From contig NZ_AP028032.1 in the NCBI RefSeq assembly GCF_030296935.1, forward strand, positions 2,914,001-2,978,000: a stretch of 64,000 bases of DNA. The letters run 5' to 3'. This document shows, piece by piece, positions 26,383 to 35,116 of the stretch. A model generated the notes under the pieces. The model was not told where the DNA came from. It did no database searches and saw nothing but the letters and a program-made list of their open reading frames with translations. The DNA comes from Coprobacter fastidiosus. Lineage in GTDB: Bacteria; Bacteroidota; Bacteroidia; Bacteroidales; Coprobacteraceae. Positions within the stretch are counted from its first letter, which is position 1, and every line of letters begins with the position of its first letter. The position numbers were made by a program, and so were the translations under genes.

Positions 26383-27600
26383 TTATTTTATTTTATGCAG
26401 ATCATGTCCCATACGTTCTTTTTTTGTCTTCATATAGAACATGTTATATGGGTTTGGTTCTACTTCGATCGGTATATTCTCCACGATCTCCAGTCCATAA
26501 CCTTTTAATCCGATGCGTTTTATAGGATTGTTGGTCATTAATTTCATTTTACGGACTCCTAATTCGCGAAGTATATTAGCCCCTACGCCATAATCCCGTT
26601 CATCGGCTTTGAATCCGAGATGAAGGTTAGCATCTACCGTATCTAAACCTTCTTCTTGTAGTTTATAAGCTTTCATTTTATTCATAAGACCTATACCTCT
26701 ACCTTCTTGATTCATGTATACGATGACACCTTTTCCTTCTTTTTCGATCATTTCCATCGCTTTGTGCAATTGTTCTCCACATTCGCACCGTTTTGAACCG
26801 AATATATCTCCTGTCATGCAGGATGAATGGACTCGTACTAATATTGGCTCGTCCGGTTTCCATTCTCCTTTTATAAGGGCGATGTGTTCGAGTCCGTTGG
26901 AAACTTGTCTGAACGGGATTAATCTGAAATGTCCGTATGCCGTAGGCATATTTACTTCTACGCCTTTTTCGACAATCGATTCTTCTTTTAAACGATAGGC
27001 GATGAGGTCTTTGATACAGATGATCTTGATGCCGAATTTTCGGGAGACTTCCATTAATTGAGGGAGACGAGCCATTGTCCCGTCTTCATTAATGATCTCT
27101 ATCAATGCCCCTGCCGGATACAAACCTGCCAAACGAGCTAAGTCTACGGCAGCCTCGGTATGTCCGGATCTGCGCAATACTCCTCTGGAGCGGGCACGAA
27201 GAGGGTTTACATGTCCCGGACGTCCTAAATCTGACGGTTTTGTTTTCGGATCGGCTAATGCCCGGATTGTTTCAGCTCGGTCGAACATAGAAACACCTGT
27301 TGTGCATCCGCCTCCTAATTTATCGACCGTTATGGTAAAAGGGGTTTCGTGTATCGATGTATTGTTTGTAACCTGCATGTTCAGATCTAACTCTTCACAC
27401 CGCTCTTCTGTTATCGGGGCACATAATACCCCACGTCCATGTGTGAGCATGAAATTAACTTTTTCCGGAGTTATTTTTTCTGCTGCAATGATGAAATCTC
27501 CTTCATTTTCCCGGTCTTCATCATCGACAACGATAATAAATTTTCCCTCCCGAAAATCTTCTATCGCTTCTTCTATCGTGTTTAGTTTTATTTCATTCAT
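26383..27600 (-). CDS. ribBA: Bifunctional 3,4-dihydroxy-2-butanone-4-phosphate synthase / GTP cyclohydrolase II
   Basis: 405 residues with both domains complete. RibB part (about 1-200) has [14 protein letters not shown], the HGRGVLCAP patch and the [19 protein letters not shown] region with [16 protein letters not shown]. RibA part (about 205-400) has [21 protein letters not shown], which holds the zinc-binding cysteines, and [10 protein letters not shown]. It makes both precursors of riboflavin: dihydroxybutanone phosphate from ribulose-5-phosphate and the pyrimidine from GTP. It lies 71 bp downstream of the LptF/G-type gene, probably cotranscribed. Confidence 0.96.
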   Translation of the reverse strand: MNEIKLNTIEEAIEDFREGKFIIVVDDEDRENEGDFIIAAEKITPEKVNFMLTHGRGVLCAPITEERCEELDLNMQVTNNTSIHETPFTITVDKLGGGCTTGVSMFDRAETIRALADPKTKPSDLGRPGHVNPLRARSRGVLRRSGHTEAAVDLARLAGLYPAGALIEIINEDGTMARLPQLMEVSRKFGIKIICIKDLIAYRLKEESIVEKGVEVNMPTAYGHFRLIPFRQVSNGLEHIALIKGEWKPDEPILVRVHSSCMTGDIFGSKRCECGEQLHKAMEMIEKEGKGVIVYMNQEGRGIGLMNKMKAYKLQEEGLDTVDANLHLGFKADERDYGVGANILRELGVRKMKLMTNNPIKRIGLKGYGLEIVENIPIEVEPNPYNMFYMKTKKERMGHDLHKIK

Positions 27601-27671
27601 AATCTTTGTATTTAATATTCCGGATGAACAGACACCGGAATGGGTAAATTCGAAAAAAGGAAATTCTTAAA

Positions 27672-29582
27672 TTATTGAATTTCGGATTTTTGCTCTGTTT
27701 CTCGGATAATAGCAAGAACTTCTTGATTTGTTTTTTGTATAGTTTGTAATTCTTGCCTTAATCGGTGTTGTTCCCAGCAACCGACCAGATATATAGGTAT
27801 GGATATAGGAAATAAAACAGTCATGACAATTCCTATCCATCGTATTCGACATGGCTGGTATAGTAGCAGCATGCGAAGAACCGGATAATTTATCAGTTTA
27901 CTTATTAATATTTGAGATCGAGTATTTTGAGCATATTCTACCCAATTGTCAACTTCTGTTTTTAGAGAACGGAGTAAATGCTTATCATAACCTTGCGTCC
28001 AGTACTGATAGTAAGATTGTCGTTTCTTACCAGTATTTTTTTGCATTCGGTCACAGAGAATGCCTATTTGTTCTATTCGTTTTTCTGCTTCATTTATATC
28101 GACTTCATCTATTATTACTTCTTTCATAGTAATATGGCGGGTTTCTTTTTTACCGATCAGTTTATAAATGAAGTTTATATAAAGGTCTTTATTGAAAACA
28201 TCTGCATCGTTGACGGCTTTATAGGTGAGGAAAATGCCTAATGGTAATAATACTGCAGAACTTAGCCACATGCCCTCCCATACTTCCCAACGGCCATCTC
28301 TCGCCATTTTATATCCGGAGTTGTCTATGATGTAGTAAAATATAAATAATAATACCGATACAACAACCGGAGTTCCCAACCCGCCTTTCCGGATGATTGC
28401 ACCTAAAGGAGCTCCGATAAAGAAAAAAATCAGGCATGCAAAAGAAAGAGTGAATTTTTTGTGCATTTCCATTTCGTGACGACGTATGATTCGTTGGTCT
28501 CCATCAGAAAGTATACTTTTGTATTCGTAGTCTTGGCGTACGGTTTCGGCTCTTGAAACAGCTCGGTTCAGCATTGATTCTCTTTGTTGTAGAGATGCCG
28601 ATGCGTATATGCTGTCTATATTAATAGTTGGGGGTGCTGATCGTTCTTTGTAGGTGCTATCTCGTCGTTCATTGTTATACAATGTAAAATATCCGGAGTT
28701 TATGAGCTCTTTTCCAAAACTGTTGCCGATACTGTCTGTTCTTAAAGTCATGGAGTCGATAGAAGTTCGCAATTCGTGCATGTCTTTACCGATGTATTGA
28801 TTTTGCATTACTCCGTCATCCATACGGTTAAATCCGGCATCAAATGGTATTAGGATTTCTTTTGTCGAAAAAGTTTCACGCCGATAAGGAACACTATTTA
28901 CAGCTGTTCTTTGACTTTTCAGATTTTCAAAAGATTCGCCGCTGTATAGGGTAAGGAATAAGTATTGTTTATCTTCGGTCAATTTGAGTTTTCCTGAATC
29001 GGCCAGAATGACCATTGCGTTATCGAAACCACCTGATAAATCATAAATCATCATATCTCTCATCATCCCGGTTTTTCTGTCTTTTTCTTTGACATAAAGG
29101 TTATAGCCGTTGATCTGATCGTAAAAAACACCTTCAGGAATGTCCAACTCAGGAGACTTTTGCCGTATCGAGTAGAGTAGAGTGTACATTTTTACCTGAG
29201 CTTTCGGAAGTATGTCATTTTGAAAAAAGAAAGCTCCAATAGCTATCAAGGCAACTACTATGACTAAAGGACGCATGACATGTAGAAGCGATACTCCGGC
29301 AGCTTTTATTGCCAACAATTCGAGTCGTTCACCTAAATTTCCGAAAGTCATTAAAGATGCCAGCAGTAATGCTAACGGGAGTGACATCGGTACCATAGAC
29401 ACTGCTGCATAAAAGAATAACTCGGCAAGTACAGGCATCTCTATTCCTTTCCCGACCAGTTCATCGACATATCTCCATAAAAATTGCATAAGAATAATAA
29501 ACAAGCAAATGAAGAATGTCATTAGAAACAAGGGCAAGAATGTTTGTAAGATAAAGAGATATAATCTTTTGATACGAAACAT
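27672..29582 (-). CDS. LptF/LptG (YjgP/YjgQ) family permease
   Basis: 636 residues from ATG 29582 (MFRIKRLYLF); an in-frame TTG at 29603 lies in the promoter -7 box and cannot be the start. N-terminal membrane helices (about 10-120) with LERLELLAIKAAGVSLLHVMRP, the coupling-helix patch of LptF/G, a large periplasmic domain, then C-terminal helices (FTLSFACLIFFFIGAPLGAIIRKGGLG). LptF/G extract lipopolysaccharide for transport to the outer membrane. It is much longer than E. coli LptF (about 366 residues); a long C-terminal extension with further helices around 480-620 is common in Bacteroidota members. Confidence 0.9.
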   Translation of the reverse strand: MFRIKRLYLFILQTFLPLFLMTFFICLFIILMQFLWRYVDELVGKGIEMPVLAELFFYAAVSMVPMSLPLALLLASLMTFGNLGERLELLAIKAAGVSLLHVMRPLVIVVALIAIGAFFFQNDILPKAQVKMYTLLYSIRQKSPELDIPEGVFYDQINGYNLYVKEKDRKTGMMRDMMIYDLSGGFDNAMVILADSGKLKLTEDKQYLFLTLYSGESFENLKSQRTAVNSVPYRRETFSTKEILIPFDAGFNRMDDGVMQNQYIGKDMHELRTSIDSMTLRTDSIGNSFGKELINSGYFTLYNNERRDSTYKERSAPPTINIDSIYASASLQQRESMLNRAVSRAETVRQDYEYKSILSDGDQRIIRRHEMEMHKKFTLSFACLIFFFIGAPLGAIIRKGGLGTPVVVSVLLFIFYYIIDNSGYKMARDGRWEVWEGMWLSSAVLLPLGIFLTYKAVNDADVFNKDLYINFIYKLIGKKETRHITMKEVIIDEVDINEAEKRIEQIGILCDRMQKNTGKKRQSYYQYWTQGYDKHLLRSLKTEVDNWVEYAQNTRSQILISKLINYPVLRMLLLYQPCRIRWIGIVMTVLFPISIPIYLVGCWEQHRLRQELQTIQKTNQEVLAIIRETEQKSEIQ

Positions 29583-29600
29583 ACTTTTAACTTTGTGTCG

Positions 29601-29608
29601 CAAAAGTA
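29601..29608 (-). promoter_or_regulatory. -7 box upstream of the LptF/G-ribBA genes
   Basis: Minus-strand TACTTTTG matches TAnnTTTG and ends 18 bp before the ATG at 29582, so the leader would be very short. No clear -33 element was found. Confidence 0.5.
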
Positions 29609-29723
29609 GTGCAAAAAAACGAATTTAGGATATTAAGCATTCATAAAAACCATTTATTGTAAATACTTTGAAAAAGCACTTATGAATAAAATGCAGAAAG
29701 ATACTTTTAATTAAGCTACGTAT

Positions 29724-29771
29724 ATTATACAGAATATCTGGAGAGCACGTGACACAGATATTCTGTATAAT
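29724..29771. terminator. Perfect 17-bp palindrome between START-like and LptF/G genes
   Basis: ATTATACAGAATATCTG (29724-29740) is the exact reverse complement of CAGATATTCTGTATAAT (29755-29771), with a 14-nt loop. It lies just past the stop of the minus-strand START-like gene. There is no clean U-tract, so it may be a terminator or a protein-binding site. Confidence 0.55.
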
Positions 29772-29780
29772 TAAATCTTT

Positions 29781-30173
29781 TTATGCTCCCAGCCGTTGTC
29801 TGAGAGAAGATATTTGTCTGTTCCACAAATCGATACTATCCCGTTTTTCATCAGGATAGGCATAATCGGTAATTTCGAGAATAACATCTCCTGTCAATTC
29901 TATTACATTGATGCGGAATTCAAAATATGATTTCGTATCGACATCTTCTTCATCCCAACGAAATCGAATAAATACTCCGGAACGATATCCGATCTGATGA
30001 GCTGTTTGAGGCATTTTATTCCAAAAGAACGTATATTCTTTTCCGTCTGCAGTAACGGTATCTGCAAACCAATCTGCTAGTCCGTTGACAGTACCTACAT
30101 ATGTCCATAGGACAGAAGGGGATACATTGTTCAGACTGTACTCGATGATGTACTTTTCCTTATTCATGTGCAT
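29781..30173 (-). CDS. START-like (SRPBCC) domain protein
   Basis: 130 residues (or 128 from the second ATG, 30167). The sequence KYIIEYSLNNVSPSVLWTYV, followed by NGLADWFADTV and a C-terminal amphipathic helix (LWNRQISSLRQRLGA), fits the small START-like family of Bacteroidota, related to Hsp90-activator AHA1 folds. These helix-grip proteins bind small hydrophobic ligands, but no ligand is known for this group. Cytoplasmic, single-gene unit. Confidence 0.85.
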   Translation of the reverse strand: MHMNKEKYIIEYSLNNVSPSVLWTYVGTVNGLADWFADTVTADGKEYTFFWNKMPQTAHQIGYRSGVFIRFRWDEEDVDTKSYFEFRINVIELTGDVILEITDYAYPDEKRDSIDLWNRQISSLRQRLGA

Positions 30174-30329
30174 TAGATTTATGAGTGTTTTGGTGCTAAT
30201 ATATAAATAAATTTTTATCTGACATGAATTTCTGTTTTTTTTATTCTGTTTTTTTGAAAATGCCGATCTTTTCTATCTAATTATTATACTTTAAAAAGTG
30301 CATTATGTAATAAGATTTGATTGGCATTA

Positions 30330-30433
30330 AATAATCTCCGGCTTAAAGTAAAAAATTAAAAGTCTATGTTTAAATATCCCGATTCCCATCGTGATATCAG
30401 CTTAGGTGTGTGTTATAGTTGCCGGAGATTATT
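30330..30433. repeat. 13-bp perfect inverted repeat flanking 78 bp
   Basis: AATAATCTCCGGC (30330-30342) is the exact reverse complement of GCCGGAGATTATT (30421-30433). The arms enclose 78 bp with no gene. A serine recombinase is encoded about 560 bp away, so the pair could be recombination sites of a small invertible segment; it could also be a long-loop terminator for the small gene that ends at 30438. Confidence 0.6.
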
Positions 30434-30437
30434 GTTT

Positions 30438-30620
30438 TCATATGGGAAGTATTATGTCTGTTTCTTGAAATTGTTGAGAAAAAGAATAGATTATTAAAAT
30501 AATGAAGATTATCAGTATAACGGCAAAGAAAATGATCATCAGTATATTTTCGAGTTTCTCATTTTCTCGATTAATATATCCGTCTTCATTTGTTCTGAAT
30601 AGCCATTTTTTTATATCCAT
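30438..30620 (-). CDS. Small single-pass membrane protein, unknown
   Basis: 60 residues: a charged N-terminus (MDIKKWLFRTNEDGYINREN), one strong transmembrane helix (about residues 26-49, ILMIIFFAVILIIFIILIIY) and a short polar tail. The clear split into charged and hydrophobic parts suggests a real small protein, but no family is recognised and no promoter consensus was found. Confidence 0.4.
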   Translation of the reverse strand: MDIKKWLFRTNEDGYINRENEKLENILMIIFFAVILIIFIILIIYSFSQQFQETDIILPI

Positions 30621-30862
30621 AGTCTGAACATCTTTTTTTACTTCATGATAGTTTGACTTATTTTAAATATTTGGTTTAATTTTATTTGTGTAAAATTATA
30701 AGTGTCGATTTAATCGTTCGTTAAATTTGTATTCATAATATCTTGTTATTTAAGTAATTATATTTTTGATTGGTAAATTATATAATTCTTGCAACTTACT
30801 GATAATAATTATTTTAAAGAAATATTTTCTTGTTTTATGATAAAATTCTATCTTTATGCGTG

Positions 30863-30903
30863 AAATGTCGGTTAAGATGAACGTCTTAACCGACATTTTT
30901 TTG
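30863..30903 (+). terminator. Strong terminator hairpin upstream of the serine recombinase gene
   Basis: AAATGTCGGTTAAGA and TCTTAACCGACATTT form a perfect 15-bp stem with a 6-nt loop, followed by TTTTT. A TATCTTTA box lies only about 10 bp upstream (30849-30856), so the hairpin could act as an attenuator in the recombinase leader. The 30621-30862 stretch before it holds nothing recognisable and is very AT-rich. Confidence 0.7.
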
Positions 30904-30988
30904 TTGATTTTGTTTCTCATGGATGTTGGAGTTTATAAATAGAACTATAAATATGTTGCGTTGTTTTTATTATAATCTCAAATTAATT

Positions 30989-31594
30989 ATGAGTATGGTA
31001 TTTGCATATCTGCGAGTAAGTACTGGCAAGCAACATTTAGAAAATCAGATGAAAGAAATCGAGAAATTTGCATCTCGCAAAGGCTTGGTTATAGATGTAT
31101 GGATAAAAGAGGTGGTTAGTGGTAAAAAGAATGAGAAATTCAGGGCTTTAGGAAAACTGAAGAGAAAGGTGAAAAAGGGTGATATTATTATCATTACTGA
31201 AATTTCTCGATTAAGTAGAACTCTTCATGAAGTGATGTCTATATTGGGCTATTTTCTGGATACCGGGGTTTTATTGTATAGTACGAAAGATGGTTTTGAG
31301 TTTGACGATAGTATCAGTAGTCAGGTAATGGCGTTTGCTTTTGGATTGGCAGCTCAGATCGAGCATAAACTTATTTCTCAGCGCACGCGTGAGGCTCTTG
31401 CTGTTCGGAAAGCAGCAGGAATGCAACTGGGAAGAAAAAAAGGTGATAATTATAAACAGAGATCTTTGTTGGAACATAAAAAACAGATACGGGAGATGCT
31501 TCAGCAGGGAGTCTCTATTTCTAATATATGTCGGCATTTTAATATATGTCGGGATACTTTTTATGCTTTCAAAAAAAATGGTGGTTTATTATAG
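30989..31594 (+). CDS. Serine site-specific recombinase (DNA invertase/resolvase family)
   Basis: 201 residues from ATG 30989 (MSMVFAYLRVSTGKQ); the frame is open further upstream but the family starts here. Catalytic Ser is in YLRVST, and the active-site arginines are in ITEISRLSRTLHE. The resolvase domain (about 1-140) is followed by a C-terminal helix-turn-helix (HKKQIREMLQQGVSISNICRHF). The size and layout match small invertases such as Mpi of Bacteroides, which flips many promoters; whether this one is a global invertase is not shown. Its stop overlaps the oxyR stop by 6 bp, tail to tail. No transposon genes surround it. Confidence 0.9.
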   Translation: MSMVFAYLRVSTGKQHLENQMKEIEKFASRKGLVIDVWIKEVVSGKKNEKFRALGKLKRKVKKGDIIIITEISRLSRTLHEVMSILGYFLDTGVLLYSTKDGFEFDDSISSQVMAFAFGLAAQIEHKLISQRTREALAVRKAAGMQLGRKKGDNYKQRSLLEHKKQIREMLQQGVSISNICRHFNICRDTFYAFKKNGGLL

Positions 31595-32512
31595 TTTGAT
31601 CGAGAATTTTTTTAAATGCTCATCGAGCATGTGCTCCGGGATGATTTTTTTGATCGTATCGGCTACGGCATTGATGATTCGTTCTTTGATATAGTCGTTG
31701 CGGATAATTATCGATATTTCTCGAATGGCAGGAGGCGATGTAATGTCTTTGATATTTGCTTTTTGAGTTTCTGATAGCAACGGTAAATGAAGCTCGGGAA
31801 TAACAGTATAGCCTCCATTGCTATCAACTATTCTGATTAAAGTTTCTATACTTCCGGCTTCATAAGTCGTATTGTGTGTTGACGATTTGCCGCAAAAGTT
31901 AAATATTTGTTTCCTGAAACAATGCCCTTCCTGGAGTACCCACAGATGTTCCATCGGCATGTCTGTTGCACTTAGGCCGGTATTTTTGCGAGGTTCATCG
32001 GGAGAGAAGTATGCAACGAACTTTTCATAGTATATGGGTATCTCCAAAAGACCGTTCTGGTCGATAGGAGTCGAGACGATCGCCATATCCAACAATGAAT
32101 TTTTGAGATTGTAAATGATATTGTCGGTTTTCATTTCTGAGATGGAGAGGGCGACATCTGGATAGTCTTTTTTAAATATAGATATGAACTGAGGAACTAA
32201 ATACGGTGCAATTGTGGGTATAATTCCGATTCTGATGTTCCCAGAAAGAGTTTTTGTTTCGTTGTGAACCATTTCCTCTATTCTGTGAATTTCGTGTAAT
32301 GCGACTTCTGCTTGGCGGATAATTCTTTCTCCGGTTTTGGTCGGTTCTATCGGATGTTTGTTTCGGTCGAATATTTTCACGTTCAACTCGTCCTCGAGTT
32401 TTTGTATCATCGTACTTAATGTGGGTTGTGTAACTCCGCATTCTTCAGAAGCCTTTACAAAATGGCGATACCTGTTTACCGCCACAATATACTCCATCTG
32501 TTGTATTGTCAT
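31589..32512 (-). CDS. oxyR: OxyR, peroxide-sensing LysR-type regulator
   Basis: 307 residues. N-terminal LysR winged helix (MEYIVAVNRYRHFVKASEEC, then VTQPTLSTMIQKLEDEL) and a LysR substrate domain. Cys198 and Cys207 in the GHCFRKQIFNFCG patch have the same 9-residue offset as the redox pair Cys199/Cys208 of E. coli OxyR. Divergent from the peroxiredoxin gene, 115 bp away, with promoters facing both ways. It likely activates the peroxiredoxin-thioredoxin pair and perhaps dps. Confidence 0.95.
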   Translation of the reverse strand: MTIQQMEYIVAVNRYRHFVKASEECGVTQPTLSTMIQKLEDELNVKIFDRNKHPIEPTKTGERIIRQAEVALHEIHRIEEMVHNETKTLSGNIRIGIIPTIAPYLVPQFISIFKKDYPDVALSISEMKTDNIIYNLKNSLLDMAIVSTPIDQNGLLEIPIYYEKFVAYFSPDEPRKNTGLSATDMPMEHLWVLQEGHCFRKQIFNFCGKSSTHNTTYEAGSIETLIRIVDSNGGYTVIPELHLPLLSETQKANIKDITSPPAIREISIIIRNDYIKERIINAVADTIKKIIPEHMLDEHLKKFSIKL

Positions 32513-32534
32513 ATTTTAATAGATTTTATAAATA

Positions 32535-32542
32535 CAAAGATA
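32535..32542 (-). promoter_or_regulatory. -7 box of oxyR
   Basis: Minus-strand TATCTTTG fits TAnnTTTG and lies 22 bp before the oxyR ATG. It is only 11 bp from the -33 box of the divergent peroxiredoxin promoter, so a regulator bound between them could affect both. Confidence 0.55.
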
Positions 32543-32553
32543 GATAATATCTG

Positions 32554-32585
32554 TTTGATTTATGTGTATCCGTATGATATCTTTG
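32554..32585 (+). promoter_or_regulatory. Promoter of the peroxiredoxin-thioredoxin operon
   Basis: TTTG at 32554-32557 and TATCTTTG at 32578-32585 are spaced 20 nt apart, an excellent match to the Bacteroidota -33/-7 consensus. The 5' leader would be about 35 nt. Confidence 0.75.
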
Positions 32586-32627
32586 TCATACATAAAAGAA
32601 ATATTCATTAAAAAAATAGATATAATT

Positions 32628-33332
32628 ATGGAAAATCAAGTGAACGTAATGCCGAGAATCGGTGAAAAGGCTCCTTCTTTTGAAGCTGTAACTACTCAGG
32701 GTAAAATTAACTTCCCATCGGATTATGCCGGAAAATGGATTATATTGTTTAGTCATCCGGCAGATTTTACGCCGGTTTGTACTTCGGAATTTATGACATT
32801 CGGTAAAATGTCAAAAGAATTTGAGGATTTGAATTGCCAACTGGTCGGACTTTCTGTTGACGGTTTGTATAGCCATATTGCGTGGCTTCGTACTATCAAG
32901 GATAAAATCGATTATAAGGGAATGAAAAATATTGAAATTAAGTTCCCGCTTATCGAAGATATAACGATGAATGTGGCTAAACTTTATGGAATGATTCAGC
33001 CCGGTGAAAGCTCTACTTCTGCTGTCCGTGCAGTATTTTTTATCGATCCTCAAGGGACTATTCGTACGATTATGTATTACCCGTTGTCGTTAGGACGTAA
33101 TTTCGATGAAATAAAGAGAGTTCTTGTCGGTTTACAGACAGCGGATAATTTTGGCGTCGCTCTTCCTGCAGACTGGCGTCCGGGAGATGATGTTATTGTT
33201 CCTACTGCGGGATCGTGTGGTGTCGCGAAAGAACGGATGGAGAGCCATGATAAAAACCTTCATTGTTATGATTGGTTTTTCTGTACAAAAAAACTTTCGA
33301 AAGAGAGTGTTGAAAGTAAGTTAGGTAAATAA
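32628..33332 (+). CDS. Prx6/archaeal-type peroxiredoxin
   Basis: 234 residues from ATG 32628 (MENQVNVMPRIG). Peroxidatic Cys51 lies in HPADFTPVCTSEF. The C-terminal arm carries Cys197, Cys213 and Cys219; the last two have the spacing of the extra cysteines in archaeal Prx6-like enzymes such as those of Aeropyrum and Pyrococcus. It reduces peroxides using thiol donors, and the thioredoxin gene follows 20 bp downstream, a likely electron donor. Divergent from oxyR. It is longer than AhpC (about 187 residues), so the name ahpC is not used. Confidence 0.93.
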   Translation: MENQVNVMPRIGEKAPSFEAVTTQGKINFPSDYAGKWIILFSHPADFTPVCTSEFMTFGKMSKEFEDLNCQLVGLSVDGLYSHIAWLRTIKDKIDYKGMKNIEIKFPLIEDITMNVAKLYGMIQPGESSTSAVRAVFFIDPQGTIRTIMYYPLSLGRNFDEIKRVLVGLQTADNFGVALPADWRPGDDVIVPTAGSCGVAKERMESHDKNLHCYDWFFCTKKLSKESVESKLGK

Positions 33333-33352
33333 ATTAAAAGAAAGGTATAATT

Positions 33353-33712
33353 ATGTCGGTAATTCATCTGAGTGAGAAAGAATTCTCAGAAAAGGTAGTG
33401 AATATTGAAACTATTTCCTCGCAATGGAAATATAAAGGTGATAAACCTGCGTTAATAGATTTTTTTGCAACATGGTGCGGTCCGTGCAAGGCTTTGAGTC
33501 CTATTCTTGAAGAATTGGCTGAGGAATATAAGGATCGGATCTATATTTATAAGATAGATGTAGATAAAGAAGAAAAGTTATCCGAAATTTTTGGTATTCG
33601 AACTGTCCCGACTTTATTGTTCTCACCTTTAAAGGGTGACCCCTATATGACTTCGGGAGTAATTCCGAAACATGAACTGAAAAAGAAGATAGAAGAAATA
33701 CTGTTGAAATAG
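33353..33712 (+). CDS. trxA: Thioredoxin
   Basis: 119 residues with the classic active site FFATWCGPCKAL, the cis-Pro motif RTVPTLLFS and a typical length. The N-terminal stretch (about 1-25) is a little longer than in E. coli TrxA and no signal peptide is seen, so it is cytoplasmic. Second gene of the peroxiredoxin operon, probably recycling the peroxiredoxin. Confidence 0.93.
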   Translation: MSVIHLSEKEFSEKVVNIETISSQWKYKGDKPALIDFFATWCGPCKALSPILEELAEEYKDRIYIYKIDVDKEEKLSEIFGIRTVPTLLFSPLKGDPYMTSGVIPKHELKKKIEEILLK

Positions 33713-33741
33713 GTTGTCTTATCTATGGTTTATGTTTTTAG

Positions 33742-33787
33742 AAACCGGTCGCATTGCAAATGGCAAAATGCGACCGATTTTTTTATT
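33742..33787 (+). terminator. Rho-independent terminator of the peroxiredoxin-thioredoxin operon
   Basis: CGGTCGCATT and AATGCGACCG form a 10-bp GC-rich stem with an 11-nt loop, followed by ATTTTTTTATTG. Confidence 0.9.
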
Positions 33788-33883
33788 GTTTGTAGTATGA
33801 TTCTGTGAAATCGTATTATTGTTGAAATAAAAAAATGTGATAATGCTGATCTTGTAAATATTATTATTAAGTTTGTAGTAATT

Positions 33884-34303
33884 ATGATGAAATACCTGAT
33901 AAGCATATTGTTCTGTATTGCTCTTTTATCGTTGTCAGATAACAATACGGAGGAACATTTGGTCAGATTTGTGTCCGATGAGTCTGTTTTGTGCCAAGGT
34001 GCAGTCGGGAATATGTCTTTTATCAAGGATTCTCTATCTTACTCAAATAGAAGTGCTGATATTGAAAGTCATTTTGTATTATTCGATACCGGTATATGCG
34101 GAGTATTTTTTCCTGTGTACTCTTATTCCAGAAAAATAGAAAACCCCACTATTATTAAATTTATTTCTACTAAGAATTTTCGCTTACTTATAAGAAATGC
34201 CGGGTTTAATAATAAAAAAGCGATAACAGACTTTTCTAATTTTATTTTGTTTAAGTCTTCGTATCGTTTTTTTGTATATACATTAAGGCAAATATTGATT
34301 TAG
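33884..34303 (+). CDS. Hypothetical exported protein
   Basis: 139 residues beginning with a signal-peptide-like stretch (MMKYLISILFCIALLSLS). The rest (for example FVLFDTGICGVFFPVYSYSR) matches no family I know. A TAAGTTTG box (33868-33875) lies just 9 bp before the ATG, too close for a normal leader. It stands alone between a terminator and a repeat element. It could be real or a chance reading frame. Confidence 0.35.
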   Translation: MMKYLISILFCIALLSLSDNNTEEHLVRFVSDESVLCQGAVGNMSFIKDSLSYSNRSADIESHFVLFDTGICGVFFPVYSYSRKIENPTIIKFISTKNFRLLIRNAGFNNKKAITDFSNFILFKSSYRFFVYTLRQILI

Positions 34304-34328
34304 CTGTTTCTTATTCTTTCCTATATAT

Positions 34329-34499
34329 GAACTTGCTTAGATTCTTCAATAAAGAAAATCTGTCAACTCTTCTTTGTGTTTTCTTTCGGTCCGTTTCTTG
34401 TTTCTGTACGTTAGGCAACTTATGTGTGTTATAGAAATAAAAAAATGTCCTTGGAAATATTCCTTAAAAGAGTTCCGTATAAAGTTTAGGCAAGTTCTC
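34329..34499 (-). repeat. MITE-like intergenic repeat, reverse-oriented divergent copy
   Basis: 171 bp, matching the reverse complement of the 172-bp copy at 57871-58042 along its whole length: TGTGTTTTCTTTCGGTC against TGTGTTTTCTTCCGGTC, and the AAAAAATGTCCTTGGAAA part against AAAAATATCCTCGAAAG. Ends are imperfect inverted repeats (left GAACTTGCTTAGATTCT; right end reversed AGAACTTGCCTAAACTTT). No coding capacity. The rest of the 34304-34657 gap is AT-rich with nothing recognised. Confidence 0.6.
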
Positions 34500-34657
34500 A
34501 ATCTCTTTTTTGGAGGTGATCTTCTTGATTGCAGTAGATTATGCGTTTGTGGATTAACTTAAGGATTTGCTGTGCGTGAAGATTATCCTTGAGATGAATT
34601 TTTATCTCTATAATATTATTGAATAGTCACATCCTTACTTTAAATTATTAATATGCT

Positions 34658-35110
34658 ATGATACATTTGTTATTGTCTACATTGGAAATGGTGGTACTTA
34701 CTTTTGTAATAGGCTTTTTTGTTGCAGGAGTAATAAAGTTTATTGCTATTTGGGCCGATTCTATGGATTTTTATAGTTCTCATCAAGATGTGATAATTCG
34801 TTTGAAAAGATTGCGAAAGTTGCATCAGAAAGTTGCGCGACTTGTAGAGCAGGAAGCCATGAAAAATTATAAGTTTTACGGGGATAGACGGGGAGAATTT
34901 AGTCGGGGAATAAATGAAGATACCGCAGATGTGCGTAAAGCTGGATATTATCATGGTGTCAGTCATGGTGCTTCTAAAATGGATTTGTTGGATTATTATT
35001 ATCCTGAAGATACGCAGTTGATGTACTTTAAAAAACATGAACAATATAAGGAAGAACAAGAAGGTGGTTTGAATAAAAGAAATGATACTTCTAGGGAAGA
35101 TAACAGATAA
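34658..35110 (+). CDS. Small membrane protein of the decarboxylase pump operon, OadG-like in position
   Basis: 150 residues: one N-terminal transmembrane helix (about residues 5-30), then a basic, helical cytoplasmic part (LKRLRKLHQKVARLVEQEA) and a Tyr-rich tail. In sodium-pumping decarboxylases a small one-helix gamma subunit (OadG) anchors the complex, and this gene sits 6 bp before the OadB-type gene. Sequence similarity to OadG is not obvious, so the assignment rests on topology and context. It may instead be an unrelated lipid-facing protein. Confidence 0.6.
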   Translation: MIHLLLSTLEMVVLTFVIGFFVAGVIKFIAIWADSMDFYSSHQDVIIRLKRLRKLHQKVARLVEQEAMKNYKFYGDRRGEFSRGINEDTADVRKAGYYHGVSHGASKMDLLDYYYPEDTQLMYFKKHEQYKEEQEGGLNKRNDTSREDNR

Positions 35111-35116
35111 ATATTT

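Noticed and set aside
30989-31594. Serine recombinase as part of an integrated element
   Set aside because: No mobilisation, integrase or transposon genes and no flanking direct repeats were seen; it overlaps oxyR tail to tail in an ordinary chromosomal setting.
34374-34562. Open frame of about 60 codons
   Set aside because: It lies inside the reversed repeat copy at 34329-34499 and has no supporting start signal.
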